Of a stretch of 64,000 nt of DNA, positions 27,121-35,230 are shown in pieces. Within the stretch, counting starts at the first letter, position 1, and the number at the start of each line of letters is the position of its first letter. The stretch is from Sphingomonas astaxanthinifaciens DSM 22298 (GTDB lineage Bacteria; Pseudomonadota; Alphaproteobacteria; Sphingomonadales; Sphingomonadaceae). A program made the position numbers and the translations under genes. The stretch lies in NCBI RefSeq assembly GCF_000711715.1, contig NZ_JONN01000001.1:1302001-1366000 (forward strand), written 5' to 3'. Under the pieces are notes generated by a model, which did not search any database, was not told the origin of the DNA, and saw nothing but the letters and a program-made list of their open reading frames with translations.

Positions 27121-28899
27121 TCAGGCGGCGTGCCGGATCTCGCCTGCGACGATCCCGCGCCGTTCGACCGCGACCGGGCGATTTTCCTCGCGGCGGTTCC
27201 ACTTGAAGCTTTGGGCGCGATCGACCAGCTCGCGCGCGTCGCCGAGCAGGTTGGACGCGGCCGCGCTGGTCTGCTCGACCATCGCCGCATTCTGCTGGGT
27301 GCTGATGTCCATCTGGCGCATCGCGGAGCTGATCTCGGCGATCGCCCCGGCCTGCGCCTTGGCGTCGTCGGTCAGGCGCGCGATCAGCTCCGACACCGAG
27401 GCCACGTCCTCGACGATATCGCTGAACTGCTCCTCGACCTCGCCGACGCTGCCGACCGCCTGAGCGATCCGCTCGCTCGTCGCGGTCAGCTGTTCGCGCG
27501 CATTGCGGGCTTCCTGTTCGGCCCTGCTGGCGAGCTGCGAGACGAGGTCGGCAACCACCGCGAAGCCCTTGCCGGCCTCGCCCGCATGGCCCGCTTCGAC
27601 CGCCGCGTTCATCGCCAGCACGCGGGTCTGGAACGCGATCCGGTCGAGCGCTTCCATCACCCCGTCGACGCTGGCGGCGGCCTCGCGCACTTCCTCCATC
27701 GTGGCGGCCGCCGAGCGCGCCTTGCCGAGCCCCTGCTCGACCGCCGAGCGCGCCCGGGCGACCGATTCGGCGGTGCTCTGCGCCGCGTCGCGGGTCGAGG
27801 TCACCCGGCGGTCGACGTCGGTCAGCGCGGCAGTGGTCTCCTCGATTGCCGCGGCGTTGGACTGGGTCCGGCTCGACAGGTCGGCCGAGGCATCGGCGAT
27901 CTCGCCGGCGGCGAGCTTGATCGACCCGGCGCTGGTAACCACGTGCTGGACCATCTCGCGGAGCGCCACGATCGCGTCGTTGAGATTCTCGCGAAGCGTG
28001 CTGTATTCGCCCTGGAAGTCGGCTTCGAGCACCTTGCGCAGATCGCCCTGCGACATCCGGGTCAGCGTTTCGGCCAGGGTATCGACCATCGCCTTCTTCT
28101 CGGCCGCATCCTTCCGGTCGGCTTCCCGCCGCTCCGCGGAAGCCTGGACGAAGTGATCGAAGGCACCGGCCAGGCCGCCGAGTTCGTCGGTGCGATCGAG
28201 CAGCGGAATCGCCGCTTCCTCGCCCGCCGACAGGCGCTGCGCGGTCGCGGTCAGCTCGCCGAGCGGGCTGACGACGCGGCGACGCAGGATCCCGCCGTAG
28301 GCAAGGACCCCGCCGAGCAGGGCGATGCCGAGAAGAACCAACACGATGCTCCACATTTCGAGGGCGAAGTCGGCGTCGTCGCGGACCTCGGCTTTGAACC
28401 GGTTGGTCACCGTCACCAGCTTCGCAATGGCGTTGCGCTGGGCATTGTAGGTCGAGGCCAGCGCTTCCAACGCCTCGTCGTAGCGCGCCTCCTCGCCGCG
28501 CTGCATGATCGGCAGTGCCTTCTCGTCGAGCAATTTCCAGAAGGCGTCGGCGTTGCGTTCGACGTCGGCGAGACTGGACTTGATCTCGGGGTCGAGCTCG
28601 CGCGAGCCCCAATAGTCGGTCCGCTGGTCGTAGATGCGGTGCATCTCCTTGAGCCGCGTGATCGAGGTCGCGCGCTTCTCCTCATGAAGGAAACCTTCCA
28701 TCGCCACCGCATAGGGTTCGACGATGAACAGCGGCGGCGGCAGGATGTCCGCCTTGAGCTCGGCCGACAGCTCGATGTCGAGCTCGTGACCGCCGCCGAT
28801 CCGGATGGTGTTGACGGCGGTGGCGAAGACGATGGCGCTGACGACCACCAGCCCGAGCAGGGCGGCGGAAGCAAATCGGACGAGGCGTTCGATGGACAT
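27121..28899 (-). CDS. Methyl-accepting chemotaxis protein
   Basis: This 592-aa chemoreceptor has an N-terminal helix (residues 8-30), a periplasmic sensor of about 150 residues with no family I can name, a second helix (about 182-205), a HAMP linker (RRRVVSPLGELTATAQRL) and a cytoplasmic signalling domain. The hairpin tip IAFQTRVLAMNAAVEAGHAG, followed by EAGKGFAVVADLVSQLA, is conserved with E-to-D and other small changes. No che genes lie nearby, so it is an orphan receptor that would signal to a CheA encoded elsewhere. Confidence 0.93.
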   Translation of the reverse strand: MSIERLVRFASAALLGLVVVSAIVFATAVNTIRIGGGHELDIELSAELKADILPPPLFIVEPYAVAMEGFLHEEKRATSITRLKEMHRIYDQRTDYWGSRELDPEIKSSLADVERNADAFWKLLDEKALPIMQRGEEARYDEALEALASTYNAQRNAIAKLVTVTNRFKAEVRDDADFALEMWSIVLVLLGIALLGGVLAYGGILRRRVVSPLGELTATAQRLSAGEEAAIPLLDRTDELGGLAGAFDHFVQASAERREADRKDAAEKKAMVDTLAETLTRMSQGDLRKVLEADFQGEYSTLRENLNDAIVALREMVQHVVTSAGSIKLAAGEIADASADLSSRTQSNAAAIEETTAALTDVDRRVTSTRDAAQSTAESVARARSAVEQGLGKARSAAATMEEVREAAASVDGVMEALDRIAFQTRVLAMNAAVEAGHAGEAGKGFAVVADLVSQLASRAEQEARNAREQLTATSERIAQAVGSVGEVEEQFSDIVEDVASVSELIARLTDDAKAQAGAIAEISSAMRQMDISTQQNAAMVEQTSAAASNLLGDARELVDRAQSFKWNRREENRPVAVERRGIVAGEIRHAA

Positions 28900-28971
28900 G
28901 GCGGGCTCGCGATAGAGATCGACCCATCCATCTTAGAGCGTCGCCGCGCAGTTCGGCCTTGCGCCCTTCGT

Positions 28972-30075
28972 TCAGTCCCGGCCGTGTCCCGAAGCGAGAT
29001 AGTCGGCGCTTCGCATTTCCTCGAGGCGGCTGACGGTCCGCTGGAACTCGAACGCGCCGGTCCCGGCCGGATAGAGGCGTTCGGGCTCGGCATCGGCGGC
29101 CGCGAGCAGCTTCACCCGATGCTCGTAGAGCTCGTCGATCAGAGTCACGAAGCGCGCCGCCTCGTTGCGCTTGTCCGGGCCCATCACAGGAATGCCGACG
29201 ATGATCACCGTGTGGAAACGCCGAGCGATGGCGAGATAGTCGGCCGCGCCGCGCGCCTCGCCGCACAAGCGCTTGAACGAAAAGACCGCGACGCCCTTGA
29301 GACTCTTGGGCACGTGCAGCGTCCGGCCGCCGCCGACCTCTAGCTCTTCGGTGGGGACGTGCGCACGGTCCTCGGGCGGATAGTCGGTGAGCTGGAAGAA
29401 GGCGCGGCTGAGCGCTGCGGTCGCAGCGGGGCCATTGGGGACGTGCCAGGTCTCGACCCCCTGCATGCGATCGAGGCGATAGTCGGTGGGCCCATTGAGC
29501 GCGATGACCTCGAGCCGCTCCCCAATAAGGTCGATGAAGGGCAGGAACAGCTCGCGGTTGAGCCCGTCCTTGTAGAGTTCGGCGGGCGCACGGTTGGAGG
29601 TGGTGACCACCGCCACCCCTTCCTCGAGCAGGGCGGAAAACAGGCGCGACAAGATCATCGCGTCGGCGGGGTTGTTCACCACCATCTCGTCGAAGCAGAG
29701 CAGGGTCGCGCCCTCCGCAATCGCTTCGGCGACCGCGGGAATGGGATCGCCCTCGCCCTTCGCCCGCTCGGCGCGAAGCCGCTCGTGCACCTCGATCATG
29801 AAGGCATGGAAATGGACCCGCCGCTTGGGCTCGACCGCGATATGCTCGAAGGCGAGGTCCATCAGCATCGACTTGCCGCGCCCGACCCCGCCCCACAGAT
29901 AGACCCCGCAGACGTCGCGTCGGCGGCCGAGCAGGCGGGCGAAGAAGCCGCGGCGAAGCGCCAGTTCTTCACCCAGCCGGTCAAGCGCCGCCGCCGCACG
30001 CGCCTGGTCGGGATCGGCCTTCAGCTCGCCCGCGGCCAGCAGGCGCTGGTAGGCCGCGGCGACGGGTCCGCTCAC
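28972..30075 (-). CDS. zapE: Cell-division AFG1-like ATPase ZapE
   Basis: This 367-aa AAA-type ATPase of the AFG1/ZapE family has Walker A GGVGRGKS near residue 62 and Walker B TLLCFDEM near 125, with sensor motif VVTTSNRAP. In E. coli ZapE joins the Z-ring late in constriction under stress, and its eukaryotic relatives act in mitochondrial protein quality control. The first codon is GTG at 30075, in a GTGA overlap with the upstream thioesterase gene, so translation is coupled. Confidence 0.92.
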   Translation of the reverse strand: MSGPVAAAYQRLLAAGELKADPDQARAAAALDRLGEELALRRGFFARLLGRRRDVCGVYLWGGVGRGKSMLMDLAFEHIAVEPKRRVHFHAFMIEVHERLRAERAKGEGDPIPAVAEAIAEGATLLCFDEMVVNNPADAMILSRLFSALLEEGVAVVTTSNRAPAELYKDGLNRELFLPFIDLIGERLEVIALNGPTDYRLDRMQGVETWHVPNGPAATAALSRAFFQLTDYPPEDRAHVPTEELEVGGGRTLHVPKSLKGVAVFSFKRLCGEARGAADYLAIARRFHTVIIVGIPVMGPDKRNEAARFVTLIDELYEHRVKLLAAADAEPERLYPAGTGAFEFQRTVSRLEEMRSADYLASGHGRD

Positions 30076-30539
30076 GTGACGTCGCGCAGCTTCTTCAGCG
30101 TACCCGAGAAGCTGTAACAGGCCTCGCCGTCCTGTTTCACGACGCCCTGGAGGAAAGCGAGGCTGCGGGTCTGGCGGACCAGTTCGACATGCGCGTCGAG
30201 CGGCTTGCCGGCTTCTCCCCGGCCCATGAACTTGGTGGTGAGGTCGAGCGTCACATAATGGGCGCGCCGCATTCCCGCGCAGCGCCCGCCGCCGAACAGC
30301 GCCATGTCGATGAAGCTCATCACCATGCCGCCGTGCAAGCTGCCGCCGAGGTTGAGGTGGCGTTCTTCGGGGAACATGCGGACCACCGCCCGGCCGGGCC
30401 CGTCGGGGCGGAAGATCATTTTGCCGGTCTGCGCGGCAAAGCTGTCGGCCGGCAGGTCGATCCAGCTGTACCAGCCGGGATGATCGGGATCCTCACGAGC
30501 GCCCGAGGGGCGGTTCTCTACGTCTTCGGGCGCGTCCAT
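30072..30539 (-). CDS. PaaI-like hotdog-fold thioesterase
   Basis: This 155-aa single hotdog domain has the family motif LGGSLHGGMVMSFIDMALFG near 66-85, where the catalytic acidic residue (Asp of FID) and glycine-rich loop lie. Proteins of this PaaI/YdiI group hydrolyse acyl-CoA or phenylacyl-CoA thioesters. Substrate is unknown. The gene is upstream of zapE and overlaps it by four bases. Confidence 0.85.
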   Translation of the reverse strand: MDAPEDVENRPSGAREDPDHPGWYSWIDLPADSFAAQTGKMIFRPDGPGRAVVRMFPEERHLNLGGSLHGGMVMSFIDMALFGGGRCAGMRRAHYVTLDLTTKFMGRGEAGKPLDAHVELVRQTRSLAFLQGVVKQDGEACYSFSGTLKKLRDVT

Positions 30540-30593
30540 GGGGGCGGGTTAGTCGGCGCCGTGAGCGGGTGCAACAGACGCCGACAAGACCCG

Positions 30594-31379
30594 TTAGGCC
30601 GCGCGTTCGGCGATCAGCTTCTTGGTCTCGGCAATCGCCTTGGCCGGGTTCAGCCCCTTGGGGCAGACGTTGGCGCAGTTCATGATCGTATGGCAGCGAT
30701 ACAGCCGGAACGGGTCTTCCAGCTGGTCGAGCCGCTCGCCGGTCATCTCGTCACGGCTGTCGGCGAGCCAGCGATAGGCCGCGAGCAGGATCGCCGGCCC
30801 AAGGAAGCGGTCGCCGTTCCACCAGTAGCTCGGGCACGAGGTCGAGCAGCAGAAGCACAGGATGCATTCGTAGAGGCCGTTGAGCTTCTCGCGGTCCTCG
30901 GGGCTCTGCAGCCGCTCCTTGCCGCTCGGCGTCGGGGTCGCGGTCTTCAGCCACGGCTGGACCGATGCATATTGCGCGTAGAGGTGGCTGAAGTCGGGAA
31001 CCAGGTCCTTGATCACGTCGCAGTGCGGCAGGGGCGTGATCCGGACCTCGCCCTTCACGTCCTCGATCGCGGTGGTGCAGGCAAGGCCGTTCTTGCCGTC
31101 CATGTTCATCGAACAGGACCCGCAAATCCCTTCGCGGCACGAGCGGCGGAAGGTCAGCGTCGGATCGAGCTCGTTCTTGATCTTGATCAGCGCGTCGAGG
31201 ACCATCGGCCCGCAATCGTCGAGATTGACCTCGTAGGTGTCGTAGCGCGGGTTCTGGCCGGTCTCGGGATCGTAACGGTAGATCTTGAAGCTCTTGACAC
31301 GGTTGGCGCCGGCGTCCGCCTTGTAGTGGCGGGACTTGCCGGTGATCCTGCTGTTCTTGGGAAGCGTGAACTCAGCCAT
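30594..31379 (-). CDS. sdhB: Succinate dehydrogenase iron-sulfur subunit
   Basis: This 261-aa subunit relays electrons from SdhA to the quinone in complex II. The [2Fe-2S] ligands are in [15 protein letters not shown] and GLAC (N-terminal ferredoxin domain); the C-terminal domain has [13 protein letters not shown] and [14 protein letters not shown] for the [4Fe-4S] and [3Fe-4S] clusters. sdhC, sdhD and sdhA, usually adjacent and upstream, are not here: the upstream side is a 131-bp gap and then divergent bphO. sdhB is therefore separated from its partner genes. Confidence 0.97.
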   Translation of the reverse strand: MAEFTLPKNSRITGKSRHYKADAGANRVKSFKIYRYDPETGQNPRYDTYEVNLDDCGPMVLDALIKIKNELDPTLTFRRSCREGICGSCSMNMDGKNGLACTTAIEDVKGEVRITPLPHCDVIKDLVPDFSHLYAQYASVQPWLKTATPTPSGKERLQSPEDREKLNGLYECILCFCCSTSCPSYWWNGDRFLGPAILLAAYRWLADSRDEMTGERLDQLEDPFRLYRCHTIMNCANVCPKGLNPAKAIAETKKLIAERAA

Positions 31380-31510
31380 CTTTTTCCTCTAGCGCTGGGC
31401 GCGAAATAGGAGCCTCGGCGAGGAAAGGCCAGCCCTTGCAAAGGACCGTATCGCGCTTGGGTACAGATGCCGATTGCCAGCCGCCCCGCGCTTTGCGAAG
31501 CGGGTGCACG

Positions 31511-32047
31511 ATGCGTCCAAGCCCTCGAATGCAATTGCGCGAAGCGACGGCGGAAAGCCACGACCGGGTGGATCGCCTGTTCGCGCCGCTCAACCTTGGC
31601 CACGCCGGCGACTATGGGCGTTTCCTCGCCGCGCAGGCCACGGTGCTGCTGCCGCTCGAGCAATGGCTCGATGAGCAAGGGGCAACCGACCTCCTCGACT
31701 ATTGGCCCGAACGGCGCCGCGCGGACCTGCTTCGCGACGATCTCGCCAACCTCGGCCAGCAGATCCCGCAGGCCGAAGACATCAATCTTCCCGCCACCCC
31801 TGCCGCGATGCTGGGCGCGGCCTATGTGCTCGAGGGATCGCGGCTCGGCGGCGCGCTCCTCGCCCGCCAGGTCGGCGCCGACCTCCCCCGCCGGTTTCTC
31901 GCCGGGGAGCGGGCGGCCAGCTGGCGCGGGTTCGTCGGCCAGCTCGACCGTCGGCTCCAGGACCCGGCCGATCTCGACGCGGCGATCGAGGGTGCCCGGA
32001 CGGTCTTCGAAGCGTTCGAGCGCGCCGGCCGGCGAGTCCTGGGCTGA
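31511..32047 (+). CDS. bphO: Biliverdin-producing heme oxygenase
   Basis: This 178-aa heme oxygenase has the proximal haem-ligand region REATAESHDRVDRLFAPL near the N-terminus and the distal glycine-rich helix (MLGAAYVLEGSRLGGALLA) near 105. It opens haem to biliverdin IX-alpha, the chromophore of the neighbouring phytochrome. The ATG at 31511 precedes the conserved start; a second in-frame ATG at 31529 is also possible. The gene converges on bphP with four bases between stops, so its pairing is by function rather than operon. Confidence 0.92.
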   Translation: MRPSPRMQLREATAESHDRVDRLFAPLNLGHAGDYGRFLAAQATVLLPLEQWLDEQGATDLLDYWPERRRADLLRDDLANLGQQIPQAEDINLPATPAAMLGAAYVLEGSRLGGALLARQVGADLPRRFLAGERAASWRGFVGQLDRRLQDPADLDAAIEGARTVFEAFERAGRRVLG

Positions 32048-32051
32048 ACGC

Positions 32052-34658
32052 TCAGCCGAGGAGCTCCACATAAGCGGCGATGACGTTGCCCGCGCTATAG
32101 GGCTTGGTCAGGATCGGCCGCTGGCGGAAGCGCTCGTCGATCATCGAGGTGTCGCCATAGCCGGTCGCGAAAACGAACGGCACGCCCAGCCGGTCCAGTT
32201 CCTCGGCGACCCGCGTGCTCTGCTCGCGCCCGAGATTATAATCGAGCACCGCGAAGTCAGGCTTCTGCGCGGCGAGGAAGTCGAGCGCGCTGGCGACGGT
32301 TGACGCGACCTGGATATCGCTCGCGCCGAGCGACTGGAGCATGGCCTCGGCCTCGAGCGCGATCAGCAGATTGTCCTCGACCAGCAGCACCGAGCCGGTG
32401 ATTCGGTCGTTGATCGCCTTGGACGCCAAGCCCATCGCCATCCGGTCGTGCATCTGCACGTCGACGCTCTCGCCGGCGGTCACGAGGTGCGGCGGGAGCC
32501 GGAAGGCGGCGCGAAGTCCGTCGGGCTCGAAGGCGACGCTCGCCTCGCCGCCAAGCTCGTGCGGGATCGCGCGTTCGATGATCGTCGAGCCGAAGCCGCG
32601 GCGGGTCGGAGCGACCACCGGGGCACCGCCCGTTTCCTTCCAGTAGATCGCGAGGCCCTCGTCGGAAAGCTCGTCGATCCGGATCGAGACCGTGCCCGAA
32701 GCATCCTTGAGCGCGCCATATTTGGCGGCGTTGGTGATGAGCTCGTGCATCACCAGCGCGACCGTGGCGAAGGCATCCGGCTGGATCGCCATATCCTTGC
32801 CGAGCACGGTCACCCGGTCCGCGCCCGATCCGAGGTACGCGCCGGCCTCGACCTTGATCATGTTGGTCAGCGAGCGCGCCCCCCAGCCGCTGCTGGTCAG
32901 CTGGTCGTGCGCCCGCGACAGGGCGTGGACCCGGCTGTTCACGTCCTTTGCAAAATCGTCGATGTCGGTCGCGCCCTCGGCGCACTGGCGGACCAACCCG
33001 ATGATCAGGTTGAGGATGTTGCGGACCCGGTGGTTGAGTTCGGCAATCAGCAGGTCCTGCTGGTCGTTCGAGCTCTTGCGGCGCTTCTCGGCCTGGTCGG
33101 TCAGTTGGAGCATGATCTCGAGCAGCGAGATGCGCAGCCCCTCGGCCAGTTCGCAGTCGATGTCGGACCAGTGGCGCGACTGAAGGCGGACGACCTCGCG
33201 CCATTCCTCGAAGCTGGCGCGCGGAGTGAGGCGCAGCGTGCCGGTTTCGTCGCGCCGGACCGCCTTGGTCGGCTCGCCGCCCCAGCGCACGGTGGAGACC
33301 AGCTCGGGCCGGAAGAAGACAACATAGTCGCGCGGTCGCCGCGAGACGGGAATGGCGAGGATGCCGGCCACATTGGCTTCGTAGTCGGCGGCCGGCGGAT
33401 GCGACTTGGAAAGGGCGTGGGTCGCATAGACCCGGCTTGCCGCGGCACCGTTGAGGAAGCGCATGAGGTCGAGGGTCTCGCGCTCGGTCGGGGTTTCGCC
33501 CCCCAGCCGAAGCCGGCCGTCGACATAGGTCGCAAGGCCGGTCGCGCCGAGCTCCTCGCCAAGCTCGGTCAGCAGGCCGAAGAGGTCGTCGATCGACCCG
33601 TTCTGGGTCGACACCTGCGAGAGCATCCGGGCGTGCCGATCGCGCGCCGCTTTCTGCCGCTCGACCACGCGGCCGCGCACCACGGTCTCGATCGTCATCG
33701 ACAGGATGTTGGCATAGAAGGCGAGCGACTGCTGGATGGGCGCCGGGAGCGAGCGGGGCGACTGGTGATGGCAGCTGATCAGCCCCCACAAGCGCCCTTC
33801 GACCACGATCGACAGCGACATGGACGCGGTGACGCCCATGTTCTTGAGGTACTGGATGTGCACCGGCGAGACCGCGCGCAGCGTGCTGAGCGAGAGGTCG
33901 ATCCGGTCGCCGCCGGCACCCACGCGCGGCGAAACCGGGACGGTCACCGCATCGACATCGGCAATCTGGCGGATCGGGTTTCGCAGGTAGAGCGCGCGCG
34001 CCTGGGCCGGAATGTCGGTCGCGGGATAGTGGAGACCAAGATAGGGATCGAGGTCGCGGCGGCGGACCTCGGCGATGACCTCCCCGCTCTCGTCGGCGTG
34101 GAAGCGGTAGAACATCACCCGGTCATAGCCGGTCAGCGCGCGGATATGGCGGACGGCGAGGTTGGTTAGCGTGTCGAGCGAGGTGAGGTCGCGCACCTGC
34201 GCCAGCATCGCCTGGATGTTGAGCTGCAGACGGTCGTCGCGCGCGCTCGCCGGCTCGCCCTCGACGATCACGCTTTCGCCCTCGCGGTGGATGATGAGAT
34301 CGAGCGGCTGGTCACGACCGGGAATGGTAACTTCGGTCAGCACGTGTGGGCTCGAGCCCTGGCTGATCTGGAGCTCCGACCGGATGTCGTGAAGGCAGCG
34401 CCGACCGAGGAGGTCCGCTGCCGACTGCCCGATCAGCGCCTCGCTCGGGCGTCCGAAAAAGTCGACGACATTGTCCGAAGCGCGGCGAAGCAACCAGTCG
34501 GAGGAAAGCTGCAGAAGAAAGCCGTGCGGCTGGATTTCGCCGAGGAACTGGATCTGCTCCATCGCGCACAGAGCGGCAGCGTCGACGCCCATCCCGTCCA
34601 GCGAGACCGTGTTGTCATCGGCATCGGCGGACGTCCCGGCGCCATCTTCCAGATCCAT
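32052..34658 (-). CDS. bphP: Bacteriophytochrome with HWE kinase and receiver domains
   Basis: This 868-aa red/far-red photoreceptor has a PAS domain with the biliverdin-binding cysteine in LCAMEQIQFLGEIQPHG, a GAF domain with PATDIP (PASDIP motif), a PHY domain with the tongue PRASF, then an HWE-type kinase (H-box IAELNHRVRNILNLI; N-box LVMHELITNAAKYG) and a C-terminal receiver (LLVEDN, phospho-Asp in FAVLDYNLG, LTKPY). The HWE class commonly phosphorylates PhyR-like regulators. The ATG at 34658 was chosen over an upstream TTG because it is preceded by GAGGGGAG. bphO supplies its chromophore. Confidence 0.95.
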   Translation of the reverse strand: MDLEDGAGTSADADDNTVSLDGMGVDAAALCAMEQIQFLGEIQPHGFLLQLSSDWLLRRASDNVVDFFGRPSEALIGQSAADLLGRRCLHDIRSELQISQGSSPHVLTEVTIPGRDQPLDLIIHREGESVIVEGEPASARDDRLQLNIQAMLAQVRDLTSLDTLTNLAVRHIRALTGYDRVMFYRFHADESGEVIAEVRRRDLDPYLGLHYPATDIPAQARALYLRNPIRQIADVDAVTVPVSPRVGAGGDRIDLSLSTLRAVSPVHIQYLKNMGVTASMSLSIVVEGRLWGLISCHHQSPRSLPAPIQQSLAFYANILSMTIETVVRGRVVERQKAARDRHARMLSQVSTQNGSIDDLFGLLTELGEELGATGLATYVDGRLRLGGETPTERETLDLMRFLNGAAASRVYATHALSKSHPPAADYEANVAGILAIPVSRRPRDYVVFFRPELVSTVRWGGEPTKAVRRDETGTLRLTPRASFEEWREVVRLQSRHWSDIDCELAEGLRISLLEIMLQLTDQAEKRRKSSNDQQDLLIAELNHRVRNILNLIIGLVRQCAEGATDIDDFAKDVNSRVHALSRAHDQLTSSGWGARSLTNMIKVEAGAYLGSGADRVTVLGKDMAIQPDAFATVALVMHELITNAAKYGALKDASGTVSIRIDELSDEGLAIYWKETGGAPVVAPTRRGFGSTIIERAIPHELGGEASVAFEPDGLRAAFRLPPHLVTAGESVDVQMHDRMAMGLASKAINDRITGSVLLVEDNLLIALEAEAMLQSLGASDIQVASTVASALDFLAAQKPDFAVLDYNLGREQSTRVAEELDRLGVPFVFATGYGDTSMIDERFRQRPILTKPYSAGNVIAAYVELLG

Positions 34659-34774
34659 GTGCGAAGAATACTCCCCTCGGGTGCAATGCGCCTCTGCAGG
34701 CGTCACTATTATGAAGGCTCTCGGAAGCCTCTGCAATTTAATAGAAATCAAGCCGTCCGCGGCTCAGCGTCGAG

Positions 34775-35230
34775 TCAGGCTCCGGTTGCCGCCGCAAGCA
34801 CGGCCGCGGCATGGCCCGGCACCTTCACCTTGCGCCATGCCTTGAGGACGTTGCCATCCGCGCCGATTAGGAAGGTCGCGCGCTCCATGCCCATATATTT
34901 GCGGCCATACATGCTCTTCTCGACCCAGGTGCCGAACGCCTCGCTGACCTCGCCCTCATCGACCGCAAGCGGGACCTTGAGGTCATATTTGGCGATAAAC
35001 TTGTCGTGGCTCTTGGCGCTGTCGCGCGAGACCCCGACGACCTTGACCCCAGCCGCGGCGAAATCGTCGGCGAGTGCGCTGAAGTCCTGCGCTTCGCGCG
35101 TACAACCCGACGTATCGTCCTTGGGATAGAAATAGAGGACGAGCTTGCCGCCGGGGGCCGACAGGTCGACCGTTTCGCCGTTGGTGGTGGCGACCTTCAA
35201 TGCCGGTGCCTTCTGCCCTTCCTCGATCAT
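34775..35230 (-). CDS. bcp: Thioredoxin-dependent peroxiredoxin Bcp, one-Cys form
   Basis: This 151-aa peroxiredoxin Q/BCP reduces peroxides. The peroxidatic cysteine is in YPKDDTSGCTREAQDF near residue 43; the position five residues later, a resolving Cys in E. coli Bcp (CTVQAC), is Gln here, so this is an apparent one-Cys enzyme with no other cysteine. It therefore needs an external thiol reductant. The ATG at 35230 overlaps the glnE stop (ATGA), so the two are cotranslated. Confidence 0.93.
   Translation of the reverse strand: MIEEGQKAPALKVATTNGETVDLSAPGGKLVLYFYPKDDTSGCTREAQDFSALADDFAAAGVKVVGVSRDSAKSHDKFIAKYDLKVPLAVDEGEVSEAFGTWVEKSMYGRKYMGMERATFLIGADGNVLKAWRKVKVPGHAAAVLAAATGA

Noticed and set aside
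26908..29343. A plus-strand open frame of over 800 codons antisense to the chemoreceptor and zapE
   Set aside because: Same cause; the minus strand carries clear MCP and ZapE motifs over the same span.
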